A stretch of 64,000 bases of DNA from CAYPNP01 sp964412195 (GTDB taxonomy: Bacteria; Acidobacteriota; JAAYUB01), in the NCBI GenBank assembly GCA_964412195.1, contig CAYPNP010000014.1, positions 1-64,000 of the forward strand, in the 5' to 3' direction. A program made the position numbers and the translations under genes. Below, one piece after another: positions 18,168-27,683 of the stretch; within the stretch, counting starts at the first letter, position 1, and each line of letters starts with the position of its first letter. The notes under the pieces were generated by a model, which was not told the origin of the DNA, made no database searches, and was given only the letters and a program-made list of their open reading frames with translations.

Positions 18168-18228
18168 TGATTCCTGTGTCCCGGTGCTCAAACAAGGTTT
18201 CTTTCAATCTGCGCCACTTGGAGAGATC

Positions 18229-19989
18229 ATGGAAAAACGGTTGATCATTGCCATCATCCTGTCGGTCGTCATCCTGGTCACCTACCAGTTGCTGTTCATG
18301 AAACCCTCCCCGCCCGCGCAGACGAAACCCGGAGAAGCCAAGACAGCCGAACCCTCCCCCTCCGGCGGCGGGGCATCCAAGGGTGCAGTGCCTCCCCCGG
18401 AGGCCAAGGCGGAAGACACCCGGAAGAAGGAACCCCTGACTCCGCCCCCTGCCCCGCTGCCCGAGCTCCCGACGACGCAAGCGGCCCGGATCGACACGGT
18501 CGTTGACACCGATCTGTACCGGGCCGTGCTCGACAACCGGGGCGGAACCCTCAAGCGGTTCGTCCTGAAGCGTTACCACGATAACCACAAAGGGGGCGTC
18601 GAGCTGGTCCCCACCGTCATCCCTCCGGAGGTCGGCACCTTCCTGTCCGTCTTCATTCCAGGGAATGCCGACCTGGCGAAAGAGATCAACGGTCTCCTCT
18701 TTGCAGTGAAACAATCGACCGTCCAGGGCGCCCAGGGCCGGGGAATCCAGGTCCAATTCTCTTACCAGCGGAGCGACCTCCAGGTGGTGAAGACAATCAC
18801 GTTCTGGACGGACCAGCCGTATCAGGCCACCGCGGAATGCGCGATCCGATCCCAGGGCAAGCCCCTGGAGAAAACCTTCCTGCGCCTCGGGCCGGGCCTT
18901 ACCGACCACGACCTGGTCCCCGCCCAGTATGTCATCCCGCCCCAGATCGTGACGTTCAGCGGAAGCTCCGCGGACATCCTGGAAGGGAAGAAAATCAACG
19001 ACTCCCACTCCGGCCAGAAGAAGCTCCAGGGCACGTGGAGCTGGGGTGGCGTCGAGACCAAGTTCTTCGCCGCGCTCGCGATCCCGCGCGACAGCCTCAG
19101 GGACCCGATCGCCCAGAACGACGTCTGGACCGTCCCCGGCAAGGACCAGAAGGCCGAGGAAGCCGTCAAGGCGAATATCGTATCGCTCTGGGTCCCGGTC
19201 CAGCCGGAGAGTCCCGTGGACCTTTACCTGGGGCCGAAGTCCTATGAAACCCTTTCATCGATCCGGGAGGACCTCGCCAAGACCATCGATTACGGCTGGT
19301 TTGCGATCATCGTGAAGCCGCTCTACTACGCGCTCAGGTGGGTTCAAAAGTACGTCGTCAACTGGGGTGTCAGCATCATCGTCCTGACATTCTTCATCAC
19401 CCTGGCCCTGTTCCCGATCCGCTACATGCAGATGAAGAACATGAAGGACATGCAAAAGATCCAGCCCCAGATGAAGGCGATCCAGAACAAGTACAAGAAC
19501 CTCAAGAGCGCGGAGGACCGCCAGCGGATGAACCAGGAGATGAGCCAGCTCTGGCGCGAGGCGGGAGTGAATCCCGCGGCCGGCTGCCTCCCCATGGTGG
19601 CGCAGATCCCCTTCCTCATCGCCTTCTACAACCTGATCGACAAGTCCATCGAGCTCTGGCGGCAGCCCTTCGTGCTCTGGCTCCGCGATCTTTCCGCCCC
19701 CGACCCCTACTACGTCACCCCAGTACTGATGGGGCTCACCATGATCCTGCAGATGAAGCAGACGCCCCCCACGCCCGGCCAGGACTCCCGCATGCAGAAG
19801 CAGATGATGTACATCATGCCGGTGGTCCTGACGATCTTCTTCCTCAACATGAGCAGCGGCCTGGTGGTGTATTTCCTCTTCAGCAACGTGTTCTCCTGGG
19901 GGATGCAAAAGCTGTACGAGTTGATCGTGCCCGGCGCGGCCCTGACGGCGCCGGCGCCCAAGAAAGACAAAAAGAAGAAAGCCCAGTAA
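18229..19989 (+). CDS. yidC: Membrane protein insertase YidC (Oxa1 family, large periplasmic domain)
   Basis: Inserts membrane proteins alone or with SecYEG. The 586-residue protein has an N-terminal helix (about 5-23), a Pro/Lys/Ala-rich linker, a large periplasmic beta domain (about 85-350) and the conserved insertase core with five helices (about 370-575). In the core are the cytoplasmic helical hairpin with MKNMKDMQKIQPQMKAIQNK and NPAAGCLPMVAQIPFLIAFY. It ends in a basic tail KKDKKKKAQ, as expected for ribosome contact. The ATG at 18229 follows GGAGAG. Gene order rpmH-rnpA-yidC-mnmE is widely conserved. Confidence 0.96.
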   Translation: MEKRLIIAIILSVVILVTYQLLFMKPSPPAQTKPGEAKTAEPSPSGGGASKGAVPPPEAKAEDTRKKEPLTPPPAPLPELPTTQAARIDTVVDTDLYRAVLDNRGGTLKRFVLKRYHDNHKGGVELVPTVIPPEVGTFLSVFIPGNADLAKEINGLLFAVKQSTVQGAQGRGIQVQFSYQRSDLQVVKTITFWTDQPYQATAECAIRSQGKPLEKTFLRLGPGLTDHDLVPAQYVIPPQIVTFSGSSADILEGKKINDSHSGQKKLQGTWSWGGVETKFFAALAIPRDSLRDPIAQNDVWTVPGKDQKAEEAVKANIVSLWVPVQPESPVDLYLGPKSYETLSSIREDLAKTIDYGWFAIIVKPLYYALRWVQKYVVNWGVSIIVLTFFITLALFPIRYMQMKNMKDMQKIQPQMKAIQNKYKNLKSAEDRQRMNQEMSQLWREAGVNPAAGCLPMVAQIPFLIAFYNLIDKSIELWRQPFVLWLRDLSAPDPYYVTPVLMGLTMILQMKQTPPTPGQDSRMQKQMMYIMPVVLTIFFLNMSSGLVVYFLFSNVFSWGMQKLYELIVPGAALTAPAPKKDKKKKAQ

Positions 19990-20023
19990 TCCGCAGGCCG
20001 GCACGCTCCGGCTGGGTGGCGCG

Positions 20024-21436
20024 ATGGCGTCCATGCAGAGTTCAGCGCTCGACCATCTCCGGGATACGATCTTCGCGCTCGCGACGCCCCCGGGCCGGGG
20101 CGCCATCGCCGTCGTCCGCCTCAGCGGCGAAGGAACGCGCGCGTTGCTGGACCAGGTGTTCCTCCCCTCGGGCAGACTGAACCGGATCGAATCCCACCGG
20201 GCCTGCTTCGGCCGGCTGGTCCGGCCTGGTTCCACCGAAGTCCTGGACGAAGTCATCGCGGTTTTCTACCAGTCACCCCGGTCCTACACCGGCCAGGACA
20301 TGGCTGAAATCTCCATCCACGGCTCGCCCGTCCTCGAAGCGCAGCTCGCGGAAGTCCTCTCGCAAGCCGGCGCCCGGCCGGCGCAGCCGGGGGAGTTCAC
20401 CTTCCGCGCCTTTCTGGCCGGCAAGATGGATCTGACGCAGGCGGAGGCCGTCCGGGACCTGATCGAGGCCCAGACGGACCTGGAGGCGCGGCTGGCCAGG
20501 GACCAGCTCCTGGGGGGGACGACCTCCGCCCTCCGGCCGGCCCGCCAGGCGCTGCTCGCGCTGATCGCCAGATTGGAAGCGACGGTCGAGTTCAGCGAGG
20601 ACGATCCGCTGGAAGGATCCAGCCAGCCGCCCGTCCTCTCTTCGCTGGAAGAGATCGTCACCCTGCTTTCCCGGCTGAAGGCCGCATTCCTCTCCTCCGC
20701 CGTCCGGCGAAGCGGCGCGGCGATCGTCATCGCCGGCAAGCCGAATGCTGGGAAATCCAGCATCTTCAACCGGTTGGTCGGAGCGGACAGGGCCATCGTG
20801 ACCGAGGAGCCGGGGACCACCCGCGACCTGATCGGCGAGCGGAGCGAGGTCCGCGGTCTCCCGGTCCACCTCTACGACACCGCCGGGATCCGGCAACCCA
20901 GCAACGCGATCGAGTCCATCGGCATCGAGAAATGCTCCACCGCCATCCGCGGTGCGGACATCCTCGTGCTGGTCATCGACGCATCCATCCCGTGGGACGC
21001 GTCGGATCGGGAACTGTTGGCGGAATCCGCCGGGAAAACCACCATCGTCGCCCTCAACAAGACGGATCTTCCTTCCCGGAAGGAGGCGGGAGAAATCGAC
21101 GGCCTGATACCCCTCCACCGGATCGTCGAGGTTTCCGCCCTCACTGGCCGCGGATTGGAAGATCTCTCCGAAGCGATCTTCCAGGCGCTGGCGGGCCCCG
21201 TGGAACATTCGGCGCCGGATCGGGCATCGACGTTCCGCCACCGCCACGAGAGCTGCGTCCATGCCGCACTCCTGGCCCTCGAGGGATGCCGCGAGGCCGC
21301 CGCTGCCTCGTTGAGCGAGGAATACCTCCTGTACCACCTGCACCAGGCCCTGGAACAGCTGGACCGCATCACGGGGGCGGCGACGGGCGACGACCTGCTC
21401 GAAACCATCTTCTCCACCTTCTGCATCGGAAAATGA
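20024..21436 (+). CDS. mnmE: tRNA modification GTPase MnmE
   Basis: With MnmG, modifies the wobble uridine (xm5U34) of certain tRNAs. The 470-residue protein has the N-terminal tetrahydrofolate-binding domain (TPPGRGAIAVVRLSG), a helical domain and an inserted GTPase domain. The GTPase motifs are G1 GKPNAGKSS (near 239), G3 DTAGIR and G4 NKTD. It ends in FCIGK, the conserved C-x-G-K in which the Cys is needed for modification. The start could be ATG at 20024 or a second ATG at 20033 three codons on. It is the last gene of the rpmH block; the nuo promoter follows. Confidence 0.96.
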   Translation: MASMQSSALDHLRDTIFALATPPGRGAIAVVRLSGEGTRALLDQVFLPSGRLNRIESHRACFGRLVRPGSTEVLDEVIAVFYQSPRSYTGQDMAEISIHGSPVLEAQLAEVLSQAGARPAQPGEFTFRAFLAGKMDLTQAEAVRDLIEAQTDLEARLARDQLLGGTTSALRPARQALLALIARLEATVEFSEDDPLEGSSQPPVLSSLEEIVTLLSRLKAAFLSSAVRRSGAAIVIAGKPNAGKSSIFNRLVGADRAIVTEEPGTTRDLIGERSEVRGLPVHLYDTAGIRQPSNAIESIGIEKCSTAIRGADILVLVIDASIPWDASDRELLAESAGKTTIVALNKTDLPSRKEAGEIDGLIPLHRIVEVSALTGRGLEDLSEAIFQALAGPVEHSAPDRASTFRHRHESCVHAALLALEGCREAAAASLSEEYLLYHLHQALEQLDRITGAATGDDLLETIFSTFCIGK

Positions 21437-21571
21437 CCGCCTCAGCCGGTGGTTTTCTCCGGGAACTGACCTTCCGGGCCATGCTCCTCCGACTGTCCAT
21501 GCTCCCCCCATCGGAAGCTCCGGAGGCTTCCCGTCCCACTCCTTAGAAATCGATCGCCGGAAAAATACTTT

Positions 21572-21599
21572 TTGATATCCACATTGGATCGAATATAAT
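21572..21599 (+). promoter_or_regulatory. Promoter of the nuoA-I operon
   Basis: TTGATA at 21572-21577, a 16-bp spacer and a perfect TATAAT at 21594-21599, inside an AT-rich pocket between mnmE and nuoA. The distance to the nuoA start is 40 bases. Confidence 0.7.
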
Positions 21600-21639
21600 A
21601 GGCCGGCAAGCGACCACAGCCATGGACAGGGTAGCCGGG

Positions 21640-21996
21640 ATGCCTGAGAACACCTTATCTGTACTGATTTATCTGGGAATCGTCGCCGGCCTCGTGGGTT
21701 TCATGATCGGAGCTGCCGCGCTCATCGGCCCACGGCGCACCTCCAAGGTGAAGGAGGAGCCGTTCGAATGCGGCGTCGCCGACGTCAAGCCTTTCGTGGG
21801 CCGGTTCTCGGTCAAATTCTACCTGGTCGCTCTGCTATTCCTCCTGTTCGACGTTGAAATTGCCTTCCTGTTCCCCTGGGCGACCATCTTCAGGACTCTC
21901 GGCTTGTTTGGCTTCCTGGAAATGCTGGTTTTCCTTCTGATCGTCATCGCCGGCCTGGTGTTCGCCTGGAAAAAAGGAGCCCTGGAATGGGACTGA
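21640..21996 (+). CDS. nuoA: NADH-quinone oxidoreductase subunit A
   Basis: Small three-helix membrane subunit of complex I near the quinone site. The 118-residue product has an N-terminal helix, then KEEPFECGV (the conserved E-C-G of NuoA), FSVKFYLVALLFLLFDVEIAFLFPWA with the conserved D-V-E, and a third helix. An in-frame ATG at 21622 adds six residues; the ATG at 21640 directly follows GCCGGG. The end overlaps nuoB by 10 bases. Confidence 0.93.
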   Translation: MPENTLSVLIYLGIVAGLVGFMIGAAALIGPRRTSKVKEEPFECGVADVKPFVGRFSVKFYLVALLFLLFDVEIAFLFPWATIFRTLGLFGFLEMLVFLLIVIAGLVFAWKKGALEWD

Positions 21997-22475
21997 AGCA
22001 ATACGTCAGCGGCATCTTCGGCGCCGACGCCTTCGTCACCACCAAGCTGGACGAAGCCATCGGCTGGATGCGGAAATATTCCATTTTCGTGTACCCGTTC
22101 GTCACGGCCTGCTGCGGCATGGAGTACATGTCGGTGGCGAGCGCCCACTACGACCTCGACCGCTTCGGCGCCGCCCTGCCCCGCTTCTCCCCCCGCCAGG
22201 CCGACCTGCTCCTGGTCGTGGGGACGGTATCCCACAAGCTGGCGCCCGTCCTCGTCCGCGTCTACGAGCAGATGACCGAGCCCAAGTGGGTGGTGGCCTT
22301 CGGCGTCTGCACCTGCACCGGCGGTTTCTACGACAATTACGGGACCGTCCAGGGGATCGACACCATCCTGCCGGTCGACGTGTACATCCCGGGCTGCCCG
22401 CCCCACCCGGAGACGGTGCTGAACGGCATCCTGAAGCTTCAGGAAAAAATCCAGAAATCCCGGCAGGAGTACTGA
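21987..22475 (+). CDS. nuoB: NADH-quinone oxidoreductase subunit B
   Basis: Hydrophilic subunit holding the terminal Fe-S cluster N2 that reduces quinone. The 162-residue protein shows the adjacent Cys pair in VTACCGMEY (about 41-42), then GVCTCTGGFYDNY and the YIPGCPPHPE motif. These supply the four ligands of the cluster. The motif RFSPRQADLLLVVGTVSHKL is standard. The start overlaps nuoA, consistent with coupling. Confidence 0.96.
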   Translation: MGLKQYVSGIFGADAFVTTKLDEAIGWMRKYSIFVYPFVTACCGMEYMSVASAHYDLDRFGAALPRFSPRQADLLLVVGTVSHKLAPVLVRVYEQMTEPKWVVAFGVCTCTGGFYDNYGTVQGIDTILPVDVYIPGCPPHPETVLNGILKLQEKIQKSRQEY

Positions 22476-22479
22476 GCCC

Positions 22480-22956
22480 ATGGGCCGGACCACCGACATC
22501 CTGCGTGCACGATTCGGCGACTTCTTCCTGGACGCCCACGAGAACTGCGGCGACGAGACCGTCTTGATCCGCCCCGAAGGCCTGGTGCCCGTCGCCACTT
22601 TCCTCAAGAGCGATCCCGAACTCCAGTTCAACGTCCTGATGGACGTCACGGCGGTTGATTACCCGGGCCGGGAAGCCCGCTTTGAAGTGGTTTACCACTT
22701 CTATTCCCTCCCCCGGCACGCCCGGCTCCGGGTGAAGCTTCCGGTGTCCGAGCAGAACCCGGAGGTGGACTCCCTGACGCCCTACTGGAAAAGCGCCAAC
22801 TGGTACGAGCGGGAGGTCTGGGACATGTTCGGCATCCGCTTCCGCGGCCATCCGAACCTCAAGCGGATCCTGCTCTACGAGGAGTTCGTGGGCCACCCGT
22901 TACGCAAGGACTACCCCATCAAGAAACGCCAGCCCCTGGTGGGGCCGCTGAACTGA
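22480..22956 (+). CDS. nuoC: NADH-quinone oxidoreductase subunit C
   Basis: Peripheral-arm subunit (30 kDa type) of complex I, 158 residues. The diagnostic segment YEREVWDMFGIRFRGHPNLK (about 108-127) and the C-terminal GHPLRKDYPIKKRQPL are intact. It is a stand-alone gene, not a NuoCD fusion as in enterobacteria. It starts four bases after the nuoB stop. Confidence 0.95.
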   Translation: MGRTTDILRARFGDFFLDAHENCGDETVLIRPEGLVPVATFLKSDPELQFNVLMDVTAVDYPGREARFEVVYHFYSLPRHARLRVKLPVSEQNPEVDSLTPYWKSANWYEREVWDMFGIRFRGHPNLKRILLYEEFVGHPLRKDYPIKKRQPLVGPLN

Positions 22957-22963
22957 ATCGCCT

Positions 22964-24337
22964 ATGGAAGAAAAAGACTTGAACACGCCGTTGACCGAGG
23001 ACCCGGAATCCCGCGAGAGCGAAACCCGGACGATGTTCCTCAACATCGGGCCCTCGCACCCCGCCATGCACGGGATCATCCGGATCATCACCGAGCTGGA
23101 CGGCGAAACGGTGGAGAAGGCCGAGATCGAGATCGGCTACCTGCACCGCTGCTTTGAGAAGAGCGCGGAGCACGTGAGCTGGAACGGCGTCATGCCATAC
23201 ACGGACCGCCTGAACTACGTGTCCCCGTTCATCAACAACTTCGGCTACTGCATGGCGGTGGAAAAACTGATCGGGATCCAGGTGCCGGAGCGGGCGGATT
23301 ACATACGCACGATCCTGGCCGAGATCTCCCGCCTCACGGACCACCTGACGTGCGTCGGCGCCTCCGCCATGGAGCTGGGCGCGATGACCGCCTTCCTCTT
23401 CTTCATGCAGGCCAGGGAGTTCTTGTACGAATTGAAAGAAGAGGTGACGGGCGCCCGGATCACCCTCTCGTTCGGCCGCGTCGGCGGCGTCCGCGCAGAA
23501 CTTCCCGAGGATTTCGTGCCCCAGTGCCGGGAGATCTTCAAGAAAATCCGCAAGCTTCTGGGGGAATGCGACGGCCTGCTGACCAAGAACCGGATTTTTT
23601 ACGATCGGATGCGCGGCACCGGCGTGATTTCCCGGGAGGATGCCCTCAGCTACGGCATCATGGGCCCGTTCCTGCGCGGCACCGGGATCGCCCACGATCT
23701 GCGCAAGGCCGAACCCTACCACATGTACGGCCGCGTGCAATTCGACGTCCCGACGGGTGTGAGCGGCGACAACTACGACCGCTACCTGGTGCGGATGGAA
23801 GAGATGCGCCAAAGCATGCGGATCGTGGAGCAGTGCCTCGAACAAATGGAGCCCGGCCAAATCCGGGCCGAAATCCCGCCCGAATTCCTGGACGCGGACG
23901 AGACGGTCGACGCCGCCAAGCACGGCCGCACCGCCGGCCTGATCGACCGGGAAGTCAGGCTGAGCCCCAACATGGCCGGCCAGGAAATCAGCCAGAAGGC
24001 CGGGATCATCACTCCCGACAAGGGGATCGCCCTGCCCTCCCTCGGCAGGACTTACAGCAACATCGAATCGCTGATGAACCACTTCATGCTGGTCATGGAC
24101 TATTACGGCATCCGGCCGCCCAAGGGCGAAGCCTACGCCGCCGTGGAAGGGGCCAACGGGGAGCTCGGCTTCTATGTCGTGAGCGACGGGTCCGGCTTCC
24201 CCTACCGGGTTCGCGTCCACCCGCCCTGCTTCCCGATCCTTTCCTCCCTGGAGCAGCTCCTGGTCGGAGGCATGGTGGCCGACATCATCGCCACCTTCGG
24301 CAGCGTGAACATGATTGGCGGGGAGCTGGACCGATGA
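22964..24337 (+). CDS. nuoD: NADH-quinone oxidoreductase subunit D
   Basis: The 49-kDa-type subunit lining the quinone cavity. The 457-residue protein has an acidic, probably disordered N-terminal extension (about 22 residues) before TMFLNIGPSHPAMHG. The conserved GYLHRCFEK, RSMRIVEQ-like segment (here MRIVEQCLEQM) and C-terminal FGSVNMIGGELDR follow; the final D-x-x-x-x-G-E-x-D-R is the family end motif. It overlaps nuoE by 4 bases (ATGA). Confidence 0.95.
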   Translation: MEEKDLNTPLTEDPESRESETRTMFLNIGPSHPAMHGIIRIITELDGETVEKAEIEIGYLHRCFEKSAEHVSWNGVMPYTDRLNYVSPFINNFGYCMAVEKLIGIQVPERADYIRTILAEISRLTDHLTCVGASAMELGAMTAFLFFMQAREFLYELKEEVTGARITLSFGRVGGVRAELPEDFVPQCREIFKKIRKLLGECDGLLTKNRIFYDRMRGTGVISREDALSYGIMGPFLRGTGIAHDLRKAEPYHMYGRVQFDVPTGVSGDNYDRYLVRMEEMRQSMRIVEQCLEQMEPGQIRAEIPPEFLDADETVDAAKHGRTAGLIDREVRLSPNMAGQEISQKAGIITPDKGIALPSLGRTYSNIESLMNHFMLVMDYYGIRPPKGEAYAAVEGANGELGFYVVSDGSGFPYRVRVHPPCFPILSSLEQLLVGGMVADIIATFGSVNMIGGELDR

Positions 24338-24801
24338 ACCTCAGCCCGGAACTCAAGCAGAAGCTGGACGTCCTGAAACAGGCCTACCCCATCGGCCGGA
24401 GCGTGCTGATGCCGTCGCTCTACGCCGTGCAGAAGGAATTCGGATACGTCCCGCTCGAGCTGGAAGCCGAACTCGGCGCCTACCTGGGCATCCCGAAGGA
24501 AGTGGTCCACGAGACCAGCACCTTTTATTTCATGTTCAACAACCAGCCGGTCGGCCGGCACCTCATCTACCTCTGCGGCAACATCTCCTGCTGGCTCCGC
24601 GGCTACGAGCCCCTCCACGAGCACCTGGAGAAGAGGCTGGGGATCCGGGAAGGCCAGACCACGCCGGACGGGAAATTCACGCTGGCGGTGGTGGAGTGTC
24701 TCGGCTTGTGCGACCTCGCGCCGGTGATGCAGGTGGACGGCGTCTCCTACGGCCACCTCACCCCGGAAATGGTGGACCAGATTCTGGAAGGCCTGGACTG
24801 A
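24334..24801 (+). CDS. nuoE: NADH-quinone oxidoreductase subunit E
   Basis: Thioredoxin-like 2Fe-2S subunit (24 kDa type) of the NADH-dehydrogenase module, 155 residues. Ligands are visible as LCGNISCWL (C-x4-C) and VECLGLCDLAP (C-x3-C). The helical N-terminal part has EFGYVPLE and HETSTFYFMF, typical of the family. The start overlaps the nuoD stop. The full reading frame is open far upstream, but only this ATG fits. Confidence 0.95.
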   Translation: MNLSPELKQKLDVLKQAYPIGRSVLMPSLYAVQKEFGYVPLELEAELGAYLGIPKEVVHETSTFYFMFNNQPVGRHLIYLCGNISCWLRGYEPLHEHLEKRLGIREGQTTPDGKFTLAVVECLGLCDLAPVMQVDGVSYGHLTPEMVDQILEGLD

Positions 24802-24804
24802 GCT

Positions 24805-26082
24805 ATGAGCGAACTTGTCCTCACCAAGCGCTTCTCCCTCCCCGGCAGCCACACCCTCGGCGTGTACGAGAGCACCGGCGGCTGGCAGGCCGCCCGCAAG
24901 GCGATGAAGGAAATGACCCCCGAGGCCGTGGTGGCCGAGGTGAAGAAGTCCAACCTGCGCGGGCGGGGCGGCGCGGGCTTCCCCACGGGGATGAAGTGGG
25001 GCTTCCTCCCCAGGGACTCCGGCAAGCCGGTGTACCTGTGCATCAACGCGGACGAGAGCGAGCCCGGCACGTTCAAGGACCGCTGGATCATGGACAAGGA
25101 CCCCCACATGCTCCTGGAGGGTATCGTCATCACCTGCTACGCCATCGGGGCCCACACGGCGGTGTTCTACATCCGAGGCGAGTACCAGGCCCAGGAGACC
25201 ACCCTGCGAAAAGCCGCCGCGGAGGCGGAGGCAAAGGGATACCTGGGCGGGAACATCCTGGGCACCGGTTTCGATCTGAACCTGCTGTTCTACCGTGGCG
25301 CCGGCGCGTACATCTGCGGCGAGGAAACGGCGCTGCTGGAGTCCGCTGAAGGCAAAAAGGGGTATCCGCGGCTGAAACCGCCCTTCCCCGCCGTCGTCGG
25401 TATGTACGGCTGCCCGACGATCATCAACAACGTGGAGACCATCGCCAACGTCCCCGCCATCATCGAGAAGGGCGGCGAGTGGTTCGCGTCCCTCGGCCCG
25501 CCGAAGAACGGCGGCACCCGCCTCTTCGGCGTGAGCGGCCATGTGGTGCGTCCCGGCCTCTACGAGCGGCCGATGGGCTATTCGCTGAAGCAGCTGATCT
25601 ACGACGACTGCGGCGGCATCGCGGACGGCCTGAAACTCAAGGCGGTCATCCCCGGCGGGTCCTCCGTGCCGGTGCTCACTGCCGGCGAGATCGACATCGC
25701 CCTCGACTTCGAGAGCGTCGCCGCCGCCGGATCCATGCTGGGCTCGGCCGGAGTCATCGTCATGCACGAGCGCACGTGCATGGTCCGGGCGCTGCAGCGG
25801 CTGGCCAAGTTCTACAAGGAAGAATCGTGCGGCCAGTGCTCCCCCTGCCGCGAGGGCACCGGCTGGATGCTCAAGATCCTGGACCGGATCCTGCGCGGCG
25901 AGGGCCGCCCCCAGGACGTGGACGTACTCTACGACGTCGCCGACGGGATCCTGGGCAACACCATCTGCCCGCTGGGGGACGCCGCGGCCATGCCGGTGAT
26001 GAGCTTCGTCAAGAAATTCCGGAGCGAGTTCGAGTATTTCGTTCAGCACAAGCAGAGCGCCGTGGGCGCGACGGTTGTATAG
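24805..26082 (+). CDS. nuoF: NADH-quinone oxidoreductase subunit F
   Basis: NADH- and FMN-binding subunit (51 kDa type), 425 residues. It has the glycine-rich FMN/NADH loop LRGRGGAGFPTGMKWGF (about 51-67), NADESEPGTFKDR (NADH site) and GAGAYICGEETALLESAEG. The 4Fe-4S ligands lie in ESCGQCSPCREGTGWM plus a distant Cys in TICPLGDAA. With NuoE and NuoG it forms the electron input module, so this operon encodes NADH-type, not F420- or ferredoxin-only, complex I. Confidence 0.96.
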   Translation: MSELVLTKRFSLPGSHTLGVYESTGGWQAARKAMKEMTPEAVVAEVKKSNLRGRGGAGFPTGMKWGFLPRDSGKPVYLCINADESEPGTFKDRWIMDKDPHMLLEGIVITCYAIGAHTAVFYIRGEYQAQETTLRKAAAEAEAKGYLGGNILGTGFDLNLLFYRGAGAYICGEETALLESAEGKKGYPRLKPPFPAVVGMYGCPTIINNVETIANVPAIIEKGGEWFASLGPPKNGGTRLFGVSGHVVRPGLYERPMGYSLKQLIYDDCGGIADGLKLKAVIPGGSSVPVLTAGEIDIALDFESVAAAGSMLGSAGVIVMHERTCMVRALQRLAKFYKEESCGQCSPCREGTGWMLKILDRILRGEGRPQDVDVLYDVADGILGNTICPLGDAAAMPVMSFVKKFRSEFEYFVQHKQSAVGATVV

Positions 26083-26084
26083 AT

Positions 26085-27683
26085 ATGGAGAACAAGGTCA
26101 CCCTCACCATCAACGGCCGCACGCTGGAAACCGAAGCCGGCAGCACCGTCCTGAGAACGGCGCTCGCCAACGGCATCCACATCCCGCACTACTGCTGGCA
26201 CCCCGGCCTGTCGGTCGCCGGCAACTGCCGGATGTGCCTCGTGGAAATTGAGGGCATTCCCAAGCTCCAGACCGCCTGCTCCACCGCCGTACGCGACGGC
26301 ATGGTGGTCCGCTCCGATACCGATCGGGTCAAGACTGCGGTCCGGCACGTCCTGGAATTCCTGCTGATCAACCACCCCGTCGACTGCCCCGTCTGCGACC
26401 AGGCCGGCGAGTGCGGACTGCAGGAATACTACATGATGGTGGGGCGCTACGACAGCCGCTTTGCCGAGAACAAGGTCACCAAGCACAAGAAGGCCACGCC
26501 CATCGGGCCGTGGGTCATGCTCGACCAGGAGCGCTGCATCCTCTGCTCGCGCTGCGTCCGGTTCACCCGGGAGATCTCCAAAAGCCACGAGATGGCCATT
26601 TTCCAGCGCGGCGACCATTGCGAGATCGACGTGTTCCCCGGCCAGCAACTGGACAATCCTTATTCCGCCAACGTGATCGACGTGTGCCCGGTCGGTGCGC
26701 TGACCTGCCGCGATTTCCGGTATCAATGCCGGGTGTGGTACCTGAAGCGCACCCCGTCGGTCTGCCCGGGCTGCTCCCGCGGCTGTTCCATCGAGATCCA
26801 CCACAGCCCGATCCGGCCCCAGAAAGGCAAGGGCCGCCGGGTCTTCCGCTTCAAGCCGCGCTACAACCCGGAGGTGAACCACTGGTGGTTGTGCGACGCG
26901 GGACGGTACGGCTACAAAGCCATCGACGAAGGCCGCCTGCGGGCGTGCGCGGTGGCGGAAAACGGCGGCCGGCGGGAGGTCTACAATTCGGAAGCCGTCA
27001 CGGCGCTGCGGGAGGCCCTCCGCGGAGCGGAAGCCAGGCGGACCGCCTACCTGGTCTCCCCCGATTCCACGAACGAAGAGCTCTTCGCCGCGCGGAAGCT
27101 GTTCCGTGACACCCTCAACATCCGCTGCTGGCTCCCCGACATCGGCGTCCGCACCGGAAACGAAGACGACTTCCTGATCCGCCAAGACAAGCACCCGAAC
27201 ACCCGGGGGGCGATGGCGATATTCGGCCTCTCGGAAGCAGACCTGATGCCCGCCGCCGAGATCGCCTCCCGCGCGACCGCGGAACAGATCTCGCTGCTCC
27301 TGGTGAACCGGCACGACCTCGCGGAATCCGTCCTGGCGGAACTGAAGTCCACGGGCTGCCGGCTCGTATACCTCGGCACGAACGTCTCCCGGACCAGCGC
27401 CGCCGCCTCCCTCACCATCGCCCTGGCTTCCTTCGCCGAGATGGAGGGTACGTTCACGAACTTCGAAGGGCGGGTGCAGCGGATCCGCCTGGCCGTGCCC
27501 CTCTCGGGCCAGAGCGAGCCGGAATGGGCCGTTCTCGACAAGCTGGCCCAGCAGCTGGGCCTGAACCTCAATTTCACTTCGCCCGGCCAGATCTTCGGGC
27601 TGATCCGCCAGGAAGTCGTAGCCTTCGGCCCGTTGGATTTTCACGCCATCCCTCCGACGGGGGTGACCATCGCTCATGAGTGA
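26085..27683 (+). CDS. nuoG: NADH-quinone oxidoreductase subunit G (short form)
   Basis: Fe-S-rich subunit of the input module, 532 residues. It has an N-terminal 2Fe-2S domain (PHYCWHPGLSVAGNCRMCLV plus a distant Cys in QTACSTAV) and the His-Cys3 cluster in LINHPVDCPVCDQAGECGLQ. A 4Fe-4S set follows in CILCSRCVRF and DVCPVGALT, then CPGCSRGCSIEIHH in the molybdopterin-like domain. The C-terminal molybdopterin-oxidoreductase-like part is much shorter than in E. coli (about 900 residues). The ATG at 26085 lies two bases after the nuoF stop, and the end overlaps nuoH by 8 bases. Confidence 0.94.
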   Translation: MENKVTLTINGRTLETEAGSTVLRTALANGIHIPHYCWHPGLSVAGNCRMCLVEIEGIPKLQTACSTAVRDGMVVRSDTDRVKTAVRHVLEFLLINHPVDCPVCDQAGECGLQEYYMMVGRYDSRFAENKVTKHKKATPIGPWVMLDQERCILCSRCVRFTREISKSHEMAIFQRGDHCEIDVFPGQQLDNPYSANVIDVCPVGALTCRDFRYQCRVWYLKRTPSVCPGCSRGCSIEIHHSPIRPQKGKGRRVFRFKPRYNPEVNHWWLCDAGRYGYKAIDEGRLRACAVAENGGRREVYNSEAVTALREALRGAEARRTAYLVSPDSTNEELFAARKLFRDTLNIRCWLPDIGVRTGNEDDFLIRQDKHPNTRGAMAIFGLSEADLMPAAEIASRATAEQISLLLVNRHDLAESVLAELKSTGCRLVYLGTNVSRTSAAASLTIALASFAEMEGTFTNFEGRVQRIRLAVPLSGQSEPEWAVLDKLAQQLGLNLNFTSPGQIFGLIRQEVVAFGPLDFHAIPPTGVTIAHE